Assembly (NCBI GenBank): GCA_027487845.1
Contig: JAIYCV010000039.1
Location: forward strand, 1 to 64,000
From: Flammeovirgaceae bacterium
GTDB lineage: Bacteria > Bacteroidota > Bacteroidia > Cytophagales > Cyclobacteriaceae
Direction of reading: 5' to 3'
Length of the DNA: 64,000 nucleotides
Part shown: positions 56,683-64,000 of the stretch, in pieces
Position numbering within the stretch: position 1 is the first letter of the stretch
Layout: each line of letters opens with the position of its first letter
The notes under the pieces: model-generated
Told to the model about the DNA's origin: nothing
Seen by the model: only the letters and a program-made list of their open reading frames with translations
Databases searched by the model: none
Program-made: the position numbers and the translations under genes

Positions 56683-57045
56683 CTACTTACCTAATTCGTA
56701 AGCCAATTTCATAAACGATCTTACTTCATCGTTTACATCCTCCAGTTCAATCATCCTAAAATGATGGTTGAACTGTAAATTATCATCAGGTACTTGTGCT
56801 ATTTTCTGAAAGCACAAATTGTCTGGATAAGGTTCTTTAAAAGGGAATACAACATGAAGGAATCCTTTTCCGAAGTGAGTTACATAGACGATTCTTTTTC
56901 TGGGGGTGGCAATGCCAATCATTGTTTTTGCCGGGTGAATGGTAATTCCCCCGATCGATTTGAATTCTTCTAATAAATGGTGGAATAGCAAAACTGAGCG
57001 CTCTGATTTCCCTGCTAAAAAACTTGTAAGGGCGGGGTCTTTCAT
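56683..57045 (-). CDS. DUF5655-domain protein
   Basis: 120 residues, cytoplasmic. The pattern HHLLEEFKSIGGITIHPAKT followed by IGIATPRKRIVYVTHFGKGFL fits the DUF5655 family of small alpha/beta proteins with no known activity. The start shares one base with the stop of the upstream gene (57045), so the two are one operon. Convergent with the GH3 gene, one base apart. Confidence 0.7.
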   Translation of the reverse strand: MKDPALTSFLAGKSERSVLLFHHLLEEFKSIGGITIHPAKTMIGIATPRKRIVYVTHFGKGFLHVVFPFKEPYPDNLCFQKIAQVPDDNLQFNHHFRMIELEDVNDEVRSFMKLAYELGK

Positions 57046-57359
57046 TAGTTGATTTTTGCTGTGCCTGAAGGTTTCTTTTGATTTTCGAACCTTATCTTTT
57101 TTTCGAGAAGTAATTCAAGATAAATATGTTGACGTTTTAAATTTTCTCTGTAAAAAATGGTGGCATTTTTGTTTACTTCTTTGCTTTCATAGAACCCATT
57201 TTTTAAGCCATCCACCTTCTTTCGTTGAATTTCAATCATTTCTTCCAGAAAATCTAATTCCGAATTAGAGGGCTGTTTAAGCAAATACTCCTTCAAACCC
57301 AAAAGGTAAAGCCGCTCAATAAATTGAACATCTCGTTCTTCATACGTTGCTTTTGCCAT
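57045..57359 (-). CDS. Small coiled-coil hypothetical protein
   Basis: 104 residues, highly charged and helical (QFIERLYLLGLKEYLLKQPS, then ELDFLEEMIEIQRKKVDGL and KRQHIYLELLLEKKIRFE). No signal peptide, membrane helix or known motif. It is cotranscribed with the DUF5655 gene through a one-base stop/start overlap. Function unknown. Confidence 0.55.
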   Translation of the reverse strand: MAKATYEERDVQFIERLYLLGLKEYLLKQPSNSELDFLEEMIEIQRKKVDGLKNGFYESKEVNKNATIFYRENLKRQHIYLELLLEKKIRFENQKKPSGTAKIN

Positions 57360-57470
57360 TTTTATGTTAGAAACAGTAGTTAAAGATAACTACTCAGTGA
57401 ATTCATTCACATTAACTTTTCATTAAGGTTGAATTTAATAAATGGTAACTTTAAGTTGCGCTTATTAAGT

Positions 57471-57896
57471 ATGCTTTTAAAAAGAACTGTTTTTTATTAT
57501 GGGCTTGCCCTAGCTCTGTTGGTATTCATAATGAAGTTATTAGAATACAAGTACGTCATGCGCGATCTTTCCGCTGAATTTTATATTACAGTAATCGCGC
57601 TTTTTTTTACTGGCCTTGGTGTTTGGATGGGCTTAAAATTAACCCGAAAGCCCGGTGTGGTAATCCAAGCTAGAACCCAGGAATTGATACCACCACAAAA
57701 ATTTGATTTGAGTAAAAGGGAATATGAAGTGCTACAACTTATCAATCAAGGACTTTCGAATCAAGAAATAGCAGAAAAACTATTTGTTTCTCTTAACACC
57801 GTAAAAACACATACGTCTAATTTATTTGTAAAGCTAGCTGTTAAAAGGCGCACGCAGGCCATTCAACGCGCCAAGGAAATAGGACTCATCGCCTAG
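57471..57896 (+). CDS. Membrane-anchored LuxR-type regulator
   Basis: 141 residues from ATG 57471 (MLLKRTVFYYGLAL). Two hydrophobic helices near 6-24 and 36-55 precede a LuxR (GerE) helix-turn-helix: LSKREYEVLQLINQGLSNQ at about 78-96 with EIAEKLFVSLNTVKTH. No receiver domain. This short membrane-tethered type occurs in Bacteroidota next to DUF4199 genes, as here. Confidence 0.85.
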   Translation: MLLKRTVFYYGLALALLVFIMKLLEYKYVMRDLSAEFYITVIALFFTGLGVWMGLKLTRKPGVVIQARTQELIPPQKFDLSKREYEVLQLINQGLSNQEIAEKLFVSLNTVKTHTSNLFVKLAVKRRTQAIQRAKEIGLIA

Positions 57897-57992
57897 TTCT
57901 TTTGGGCGATTTCTTCGACTTTCAATTAATTCATACTTTCGGGTGAGGTAAGAATTTTCTATTTCCCCGTATTTCGAGCAAAAGATAAAACT

Positions 57993-58535
57993 ATGCGAAA
58001 AATTGTATTGACTTATGGATTGATTTCTGGAACCATTGTAAGCGCCATGATGGTGATTACCATGCCCCTTTATGAGAGTGGAGCATTGAAAATAGAACGT
58101 GGCGAAATAATTGGCTACACCACCATGGTGGTTGCCTTGTCGGTTATTTTCTTTGGTATAAAATCCTGTCGGGATAACCACCTGAACGGGAGCATTACTT
58201 TTGGAAAGGCAGCCTCCGTTGGTTTACTAATTACCTTGATTGCCTCCATTATGTACGCAACAAGTTGGGAAATTACGTTAAAGACAATGAAGGGAGATTT
58301 TGTTAAGCAAATGACTGAAAAGGCAATTGAAAAGGCAAAAGCAAATGGCGATGATGAAAAAGCCATCGCGGACGTACAAAAGCAAATGGACGGCTTTGCA
58401 GCGATGTATAAAAACCCTATTATTCGTTTTGCTATAACGCTTATGGAAATTGCGCCCGTGGGTATCTTAATTTCTCTTTTAAGTGCCGCTATTCTTCGAA
58501 GAAAGGAGTTCCTTCCAACAACCAATATCGAGTAA
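57993..58535 (+). CDS. DUF4199-family membrane protein
   Basis: 180 residues with four hydrophobic helices (about 5-24, 38-56, 71-90 and 145-168). The long polar loop between helices 3 and 4 is helical and charged (QMTEKAIEKAKANGDDEKA). The family is common in Bacteroidota and has no assigned activity. It follows the LuxR regulator by 96 bases and may be its target or partner. Confidence 0.85.
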   Translation: MRKIVLTYGLISGTIVSAMMVITMPLYESGALKIERGEIIGYTTMVVALSVIFFGIKSCRDNHLNGSITFGKAASVGLLITLIASIMYATSWEITLKTMKGDFVKQMTEKAIEKAKANGDDEKAIADVQKQMDGFAAMYKNPIIRFAITLMEIAPVGILISLLSAAILRRKEFLPTTNIE

Positions 58536-58552
58536 CCCATAATGATTTAACT

Positions 58553-59017
58553 ATGCAATCAAAAGCCAAAACAGTAGATGAATACATCGAAGAACTTCCA
58601 ACCGATCGCAAGCCAGTAATTTCAGCACTTCGCAAAGCGATCAAGAAAAATATCCCGAAAGGATTTGAAGAAGCAATGAGTTATGGAATGATTGGTTATG
58701 TGGTACCTCATAAATTGTATGCTGCAGGCTACCATTGCGACCCTAAATTACCGTTGCCATTTATTAATATAGCATCGCAAAAAAATCATATTGCCGTTTA
58801 CCATATGGGTTTGTACCGCGGCAAATTAGTTGATTGGTTTCAAGACCAGTGGAACGAAATCTCAAAGAAGAAATTAGACATTGGCAAAGTGTGTATCCGC
58901 TTTAAAAAACCAGAAGATGTGCCAGTTGAATTGATCGGAGAATTAGTTACAAAAATTACTCCTCAACAATGGATAGAGTTGTATGAACAGTTTAAAGATG
59001 AAAACGTAAAAAAATAA
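58553..59017 (+). CDS. DUF1801-family protein
   Basis: 154 residues. The N-terminus TVDEYIEELPTDRKPVISALR and the following PKGFEEAMSYGMIGYVVP are family markers. The iron-chaperone-like fold (frataxin-resembling) was suggested for some relatives. Starts 17 bases after the DUF4199 gene and leads into the VOC gene 11 bases later. Confidence 0.85.
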   Translation: MQSKAKTVDEYIEELPTDRKPVISALRKAIKKNIPKGFEEAMSYGMIGYVVPHKLYAAGYHCDPKLPLPFINIASQKNHIAVYHMGLYRGKLVDWFQDQWNEISKKKLDIGKVCIRFKKPEDVPVELIGELVTKITPQQWIELYEQFKDENVKK

Positions 59018-59028
59018 ATTGTTAACCT

Positions 59029-59421
59029 ATGAAACGCGTAACAGGCATTGGTGGAATCTTTTTTAAGTCAGACGATCCTAAAAAAATTAAGGAATGGTAC
59101 GGCAAACATTTGGGGTTGCCCGTGGATGATTACGGAGCTTCTTTCCCTTGGTTAGAAGTTGATAAAAAGGACGCGACAACACCAGCACTTACCCAGTGGA
59201 GTCCATTTTCAGCGAGTTCCACTTACTTTGAACCAAGCCAAAAACAATTCATGTTTAATTACCGAGTGGAAAACCTTGTTGAACTACTGAAGGTGCTGAA
59301 AGAAGAGGGGGTAGAAATAGTAGGGGAAATGCAGGAATTTAGCTACGGTAAATTTGGATGGATCATGGATCCTGACGGTAATAAAATTGAATTATGGGAA
59401 CCAAAGGATGACGGTTTTTAA
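59029..59421 (+). CDS. VOC-family (glyoxalase-like) protein
   Basis: 130 residues with one vicinal-oxygen-chelate domain made of two beta-alpha-beta-beta-beta halves. KRVTGIGGIFFKSDDPKKIK starts the first. The end GWIMDPDGNKIELWEP is the standard second-half signature with the metal Glu. The first-half metal position seems replaced (no His in GIGGIFF), so activity is uncertain. Third gene of the small operon. Confidence 0.85.
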   Translation: MKRVTGIGGIFFKSDDPKKIKEWYGKHLGLPVDDYGASFPWLEVDKKDATTPALTQWSPFSASSTYFEPSQKQFMFNYRVENLVELLKVLKEEGVEIVGEMQEFSYGKFGWIMDPDGNKIELWEPKDDGF

Positions 59422-59503
59422 TTTAATAGACGGTTTGTATCGCCTCACTTGAGCGCAAAACCGACTGCTATACATCATTGACCATTTTTGTTAACTTCGT
59501 GTC

Positions 59504-60991
59504 ATGATAAAAGTGTTAGATGGTGATGAACTGAAAAAGCTTGATCAACAGACCGTCCAACAAGAGTCAATTTCCTCTATTGATTTAATGGAACGAGCAG
59601 CGGATGCTTTTGTTCGGTGGTTTGTTCAGCGGTTTAACGCAACTCATAAAGTGGGTATTATTTGTGGCACCGGAAATAATGGGGGCGATGGATTGGCCAT
59701 CGCGCGGCTGCTGAAAAACTGGAATTATCCAGTCAAAGTATGGGTCATTTCTGCCGAAAGGGAAAGCGATGATTTCCTAAAAAACAAAGAAAGACTAGCC
59801 CAAGAAATCAATGAGATAGATAGCTCACCAGAATTTTCTGTTTTTGATGATCGGCACATTTTAATCGATGCAATTTTTGGTATCGGCTTATCACGCCAAA
59901 TAGAAGGTCTTCACGCCTTGGTCATTGATGCCATCAATAAAACAGATTCAATTCGGATAGCGGTCGATGTTCCTTCTGGATTGCATCTAGAAAGACATTC
60001 TTATGGTTGCGTTATCAGGGCGCATTATACACTCACGTTTCAGGTTCCTAAGCTTGCGTTTTTCTTCCCAGAAAATTTTCGCTTTGTTGGCGACTGGCAT
60101 TTGCTCGATATTGGGTTAAGTAAAAAGACATTGAAAGAGAGTCAGGCATCGGCTTATTTTCTCACCCGGGCAGGTATCAAAGAAAAGCTGAAAATCCGGT
60201 CTAAATTTGACCATAAAGGCAAAAACGGAAAAGCGTTGTTAGTGGCAGGGAGTTATGGAAAAATGGGCGCGTGTGTGCTGGCAGCCCGAGCTGCGTTACG
60301 TTCTGGGGTAGGTTTATTGACCGTTCACGTTCCGAGCGAGGGGTATTCTATTATTCAAACAGCAGTGCCCGAAGCCATGGCGTCTATTGATTCAAATGCC
60401 TATTCATTTTCAGATCCGTTAGACGTAGCTGGTGTAGGTGGCATTGGGGTCGGTTCTGGTATAGGGCAATCAAAGGAAACGGTGAACGCATTCTCAAAGC
60501 TATTGAACAGATCAAAGCCGATGGTGATTGATGCCGATGCGCTTAATATCATGGGCGTTTATCAGGAGCTGTTATTGACGGTTACTTCGGGTAGTATTTT
60601 GACCCCGCACCCCAAAGAATTTGAACGAATAGTGGATACATGGGCCAATGACTTTGAACGACTTGAAAAGCAAAGGAAGTTATCAATAGACCTAAAATCA
60701 GTAGTTATTTTGAAAGGAGCCTATACTTCTATCACCTCACCAGAAGGGTTGGTTTATTTTAATTCGACAGGAAACCCCGGCATGGCAACAGGTGGAACAG
60801 GCGATGTGCTGACGGGTGTTCTCACTGCCCTTTTAGCCCAGGGATATTCTGCGATTGATGCTGCCTTAATTGGAGTGTATGTGCATGGATTGGCCGGAGA
60901 TATAGGAGCGAGAGAGAAAGGAATGGATTCTTTAATTGCTTCCGATTTAGTAGATTGCCTGTCGGCTGCTTTTCTCAAAGTCAGATCGTAA
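59504..60991 (+). CDS. nnr: Bifunctional NAD(P)H-hydrate epimerase / dehydratase
   Basis: 495 residues, normal for the fused enzyme. The N-terminal YjeF_N epimerase domain (about 1-210) contains GTGNNGGDGLAIARLL near 55-70. The C-terminal ribokinase-like ADP-dependent dehydratase domain (about 230-495) has ARAALRSGVGLLTVH, NTGNPGMATGGTGDVLTG with the nucleotide-binding GTGD near 435. It repairs hydrated NADH and NADPH. Single gene; 82 bases after the VOC gene. Confidence 0.95.
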   Translation: MIKVLDGDELKKLDQQTVQQESISSIDLMERAADAFVRWFVQRFNATHKVGIICGTGNNGGDGLAIARLLKNWNYPVKVWVISAERESDDFLKNKERLAQEINEIDSSPEFSVFDDRHILIDAIFGIGLSRQIEGLHALVIDAINKTDSIRIAVDVPSGLHLERHSYGCVIRAHYTLTFQVPKLAFFFPENFRFVGDWHLLDIGLSKKTLKESQASAYFLTRAGIKEKLKIRSKFDHKGKNGKALLVAGSYGKMGACVLAARAALRSGVGLLTVHVPSEGYSIIQTAVPEAMASIDSNAYSFSDPLDVAGVGGIGVGSGIGQSKETVNAFSKLLNRSKPMVIDADALNIMGVYQELLLTVTSGSILTPHPKEFERIVDTWANDFERLEKQRKLSIDLKSVVILKGAYTSITSPEGLVYFNSTGNPGMATGGTGDVLTGVLTALLAQGYSAIDAALIGVYVHGLAGDIGAREKGMDSLIASDLVDCLSAAFLKVRS

Positions 60992-61116
60992 ATCAAGAAA
61001 AATGATCTTTTTTTGGAACAGCAATAAACTATTGGCGTACTTATTGCATCTAATGGGTAATTTATTTGCAAAAAAGACCAACCATGAACTGTAATAGTTC
61101 GTATTAAGACGATAAC

Positions 61117-61479
61117 ATGAAGTTCGCGAGATTAATAGTTCTAGTTTTTTCAGCAGTTGCCCTTTCAAAGGCAAGCTTTGGGCAGGTTGCGGGCGAGCAT
61201 CTTCCTTCTATTTTCATTTCTGATCCTGTTAAATCAGTTCAAATTTACCCTAATCCAGCCACTGAATTTGTCGTTGTTAAGTTGGAGTTGCCAGTCGCGA
61301 AAAGATTGACGTTAGATCTATACAACATCATCGGAAGCACATTAGAGATTGAAGCGGAGGTAATAGACGATTTTGAAATTCGCGTTAAAACCAAAGATTT
61401 ACCAGTAGGTTACTACATGATCGCTTTACGCGAGGGCAATTCGGCCACAAAAGCCACTTTCAAGTTTTTGAAACGATAG
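61117..61479 (+). CDS. Short exported protein made almost only of a T9SS sorting tail
   Basis: 120 residues. A signal peptide ends near residue 22 (ALSKASFGQ). After about 20 residues, the type A sorting domain starts (VQIYPNPATEFVVVKLEL near 41-58). It continues through LYNIIGSTLEI and LPVGYYMIAL and ends KFLKR. This domain directs proteins through the type IX secretion system. A protein with nearly no passenger is unusual; it may be a small secreted peptide carrier or a remnant of a larger gene. Confidence 0.85.
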   Translation: MKFARLIVLVFSAVALSKASFGQVAGEHLPSIFISDPVKSVQIYPNPATEFVVVKLELPVAKRLTLDLYNIIGSTLEIEAEVIDDFEIRVKTKDLPVGYYMIALREGNSATKATFKFLKR

Positions 61480-61560
61480 GCATTTTTAGAGTCAACTGTT
61501 GTTTCTTTCCTTTCTTACAGTTGTTTTAATTTCTTACTTTTCTGATCCTTAACCGGATCC

Positions 61561-63018
61561 GTGGATCAATACATTATTACAATAGATATTGGCACTACTA
61601 GCACTAAAGCCTATGCTTTTCTGTCAGAAGGATTTGTATTAGCCAGTTTCCAAAAGACTTACCCTACTTCTTTCGCCCATTTGGCAGCGGAGCAAAATCC
61701 GGATGAGATTTTTGAAGCCGTGAATGAATGTGTTTCCCACATTTTAAGTCAAGTTATTGGGCATAAACTGGTTGCAATTTCATTCAGCAGTGCCATGCAT
61801 AGCTTTATGGCAGTCGATGCAGATGGAAATCCTACTACACCATTAATCATTTGGGCTGACAACAGAAGTGAACCTCAGGCGAGCAAGTTAAAAGCGAGTC
61901 CTTTTGGGGATAAAATTTACCAGCTCGGTGGCACTCCTATCCACCCGATGGCCCCCATTTGCAAGTTGCTATGGCTAAGGGAGGAAGAGCGTGACATTTT
62001 CAAAAAGGCAGCAAAGTTTGTTTCAATTAAGGAATACATTCTCTTCAAACTGACGGGTGAGTTTGCCGTAGATTATTCCATTGCATCGGCAACGGGTTTG
62101 TTTGATACAAAGGAGCTACAATGGCATGCGGAGGCACTGGATTTTTGTGGAATAACAGCCACTCAACTTTCTACTCCTTGCCCCCCTGAGCAGGCGTTTT
62201 TGCTAAAGGCCGCCACAGCGAAGGTTTTTAATGTTGACGTTCCCTTAATTGTTGGTGCTTCTGATGGTTGCCTTGCCAATTTGGGAAGTAAAGCAACTGA
62301 ATTGGGAAGCATGGCCATTACTATTGGAACTAGCGGTGCCGTGAGAATGGCTTCTCATAAGTTTGAAACAGACGCATTACAGCGAACATTTTGCTATTAC
62401 CTATCGGTCGATACGTTTATTGTTGGCGGTGCAACCAACAATGGTGCGGTTTTATTGAATTGGTTTTCCGAGTATATTCAGAACAACAAGCAAACAGCCG
62501 AAGCTTTTGTGAACGACTGCTTTTCTGTGCCAAGCTCGGAGGGATTGATTTTCCTGCCTTACTTGAACGGTGAAAGGGCTCCTGTGTACGATCCGAACGC
62601 CAGAGGTGCTTATGTGGGCATTGCTATCCATCACACGCAAGCTCATTTCAAGAGAGCCATATTAGAAGGTATTTGCTTCGCCATCAAAAGCATTGTTAAC
62701 TCGGTGGAGGCAGTGGTTATGCCATCCACAAACATATCAGTTAGCGGGGGCTTTATTCAATCCGATAAATGGGTACAGCTTTTATGTGATATTTTAGATA
62801 AACCCCTTTATATAGACATGAATGTTGATGCGTCTTCGGTGGGTGCCGCCATGTTGGGCTTTAAGGCATTGGGTATAGAACATCAATTTCCTAAAAAGGC
62901 GCCTACTGCATTCTATCCTGATAAGAATAAAACTACCTATTTCGAAAAGAAGTATGAGGTATTTGCTTCTCTGTATTCCGCTCTAAAAAGTGAGTTCGTA
63001 AAAATGAAAGCGTTGTAA
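61561..63018 (+). CDS. FGGY-family carbohydrate kinase, probable gluconokinase
   Basis: 485 residues from a GTG. The N-terminal phosphate-binding motif IDIGTTSTKAYAF at 6-18 and the second-domain motif TIGTSGAVRM near 260 are in place. The signature SGGFIQSDKWVQLLCDIL lies near 397. Length and the following gluconate permease point to gluconate, which is phosphorylated to 6-phosphogluconate; xylulose or glycerol kinases are less likely given the neighbour. Confidence 0.87.
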   Translation: MDQYIITIDIGTTSTKAYAFLSEGFVLASFQKTYPTSFAHLAAEQNPDEIFEAVNECVSHILSQVIGHKLVAISFSSAMHSFMAVDADGNPTTPLIIWADNRSEPQASKLKASPFGDKIYQLGGTPIHPMAPICKLLWLREEERDIFKKAAKFVSIKEYILFKLTGEFAVDYSIASATGLFDTKELQWHAEALDFCGITATQLSTPCPPEQAFLLKAATAKVFNVDVPLIVGASDGCLANLGSKATELGSMAITIGTSGAVRMASHKFETDALQRTFCYYLSVDTFIVGGATNNGAVLLNWFSEYIQNNKQTAEAFVNDCFSVPSSEGLIFLPYLNGERAPVYDPNARGAYVGIAIHHTQAHFKRAILEGICFAIKSIVNSVEAVVMPSTNISVSGGFIQSDKWVQLLCDILDKPLYIDMNVDASSVGAAMLGFKALGIEHQFPKKAPTAFYPDKNKTTYFEKKYEVFASLYSALKSEFVKMKAL

Positions 63019-63022
63019 AAGT

Positions 63023-64000
63023 ATGCCCCTATTTATTGTGTTATGTAGTGTGCTCATTCTGCTTGCACTCATTTATTTCAAGTTTCCACCCGTGCTTGCT
63101 TTATTACTTGTAGCGCTGGCTGCTGGTTTAATGCAAGGCATGCCATTGAATGACTTGTTTCATGCGATTGAGCAAGGCGTTGGCAGCACACTGGCCAGTA
63201 TTGCGATGATCATTGTGTTGGGCGCTATGTTTGGCAAATTGATAGAAGTAAGTGGAGCAGCACAGCGAATTACGGAGGTACTTATTAGGAGTTTTGGCAT
63301 CAAAAATATTCAATGGGCAATGATGTTGACGGGGTTTATAGTCGGGCTTCCTCTTTTTTATAATGCGGGCTTCGTAATTTTAATTCCGCTCGTTTTTTCG
63401 GTAGCAGTTTCTGCCAACTTGCCGTTGTTGTATGTGGGCATACCCATGGCCGCATCTCTTTCAGTAACGCACGGTTTCTTGCCGCCACATCCGGGCCCGA
63501 TGACGATCGCACCAATATTTCACGCAGATGTGGGCAAAACACTTTTGTATGGCTTGCTAATTTCCGTCCCTACAGTAATTGTTGCGGGCCCAATTTTTTC
63601 AAAAACATTGAAGAAAATCAACGTGGTGATTGCTCCCACCTTTATCCCCTCCAAGAAGCTCACTCAAGTTGAAATGCCTTCGGCAATTGAGAGTTTCACA
63701 ATTGCTTTGTTGCCAGTTTTTTTAATAGGGGGGGTCTCGTTGACGAAGAGTTTAACGGGAAAGGAAAATGATTTTTTCCGTTTTCTGGGTGAGCCGCTGG
63801 TAGCGCTCTTTGTTAGCTTATTATTTGGTTCTTATTTTCTTGGCATAAAGAGGGGCATGAATCGCGCCCGTATTGCTGAAGTGCTTGTTCAATCTGTTTC
63901 TGGAGTGGCGATGATTATCTTAATAACAGGTAGTGGAGGTGCTTTTAAACAGGTACTGGTAAATGGCGGTGTGAGCAACTACATCACCGCCCTTGTTGCC
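63023..64000 (+). CDS. GntP-family gluconate permease, N-terminal part (cut by window edge)
   Basis: The open frame from ATG 63023 runs to the right edge (326 codons) without a stop. It begins MPLFIVLCSVLILLALIYF and has at least eight hydrophobic helices. The GntP-family pattern is clear: ASIAMIIVLGAMFGKLIEVSG near residue 54 and HGFLPPHPGPM near 153. It would import gluconate with protons and lies five bases after the kinase stop, as one operon. The last third is missing. Confidence 0.92.
   Translation, partial: MPLFIVLCSVLILLALIYFKFPPVLALLLVALAAGLMQGMPLNDLFHAIEQGVGSTLASIAMIIVLGAMFGKLIEVSGAAQRITEVLIRSFGIKNIQWAMMLTGFIVGLPLFYNAGFVILIPLVFSVAVSANLPLLYVGIPMAASLSVTHGFLPPHPGPMTIAPIFHADVGKTLLYGLLISVPTVIVAGPIFSKTLKKINVVIAPTFIPSKKLTQVEMPSAIESFTIALLPVFLIGGVSLTKSLTGKENDFFRFLGEPLVALFVSLLFGSYFLGIKRGMNRARIAEVLVQSVSGVAMIILITGSGGAFKQVLVNGGVSNYITALVA

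Noticed and set aside
57888-57915. Terminator after the LuxR-type gene
   Set aside because: A six-base stem (ATCGCC/GGCGAT) is followed by TTCTTC and not a T-run, so support is weak.

Overview
The window looks like a chromosomal segment of a member of the Bacteroidota, most likely a Cytophagales-type bacterium. The signs are a type IX secretion sorting domain (61117..61479), a head-GIN domain protein, an OmpL-like porin, LuxR/DUF4199 and YfiR-family genes, several promoter elements of the Bacteroidota form TAnnTTTG, and little use of Shine-Dalgarno sequences. Base composition is moderately AT-rich. No rRNA, integrase, complete insertion sequence or CRISPR array was seen.

Left third (1..27222): three PadR regulator plus FtsX/MacB-type permease modules. 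Module 1 runs off the left edge on the minus strand (PadR at 159..542, then a permease fragment at 1..146). Module 2 is a 14-kb minus-strand operon: PadR, a GxxExxY protein, then five giant permeases. Module 3 is on the plus strand: PadR followed by three permeases with overlapping or nearly overlapping ends. None of the nine permeases has an ABC ATPase gene beside it. Between modules 2 and 3 lie a cobalamin adenosyltransferase gene and a secreted LPP20/ARPP-1-like protein. A porin gene separates modules 1 and 2.

Middle (27311..34190): housekeeping and small genes: an alpha/beta hydrolase, prfB with its programmed +1 frameshift, an MFS transporter with a YhhN-family gene, a GIN-domain protein, a YigZ-family protein, an SH3-domain protein, and tRNA-Lys(UUU) with a recognisable promoter and terminator.

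Defence island (34347..44132): a type I restriction-modification operon in which a three-helix membrane protein and an exported MA-type metalloprotease sit between hsdR and hsdM. It is followed by a HigB-like toxin, a HigA-like antitoxin and a SecB-like chaperone, the layout of a toxin-antitoxin-chaperone (TAC) system. hsdM carries three in-frame GC-rich palindromic insertions.

Sugar-acid cluster (44469..50014, minus strand): mutarotase, two SDR dehydrogenases, lactonase-type amidohydrolase, FAH-family hydrolase and a UxaA-type dehydratase. Together they fit non-phosphorylative catabolism of L-fucose or a similar 6-deoxy or L-sugar to pyruvate and L-lactate (or equivalents).

Right part (50298..64000): YfiR-like protein, MATE exporter, cmk, a DUF502 protein, a GH3 beta-glucosidase, several small conserved proteins, a bifunctional NAD(P)HX repair enzyme, a minimal T9SS-tail protein, and an FGGY kinase followed by a GntP-type gluconate permease cut by the right edge.

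The most unusual signals are the TAC module behind the protease-containing type I RM operon, the palindromic insertions inside hsdM, and a family of 7-bp-periodic arrays at three intergenic sites, two of them palindromic, one of which seems to have extended a PadR reading frame.
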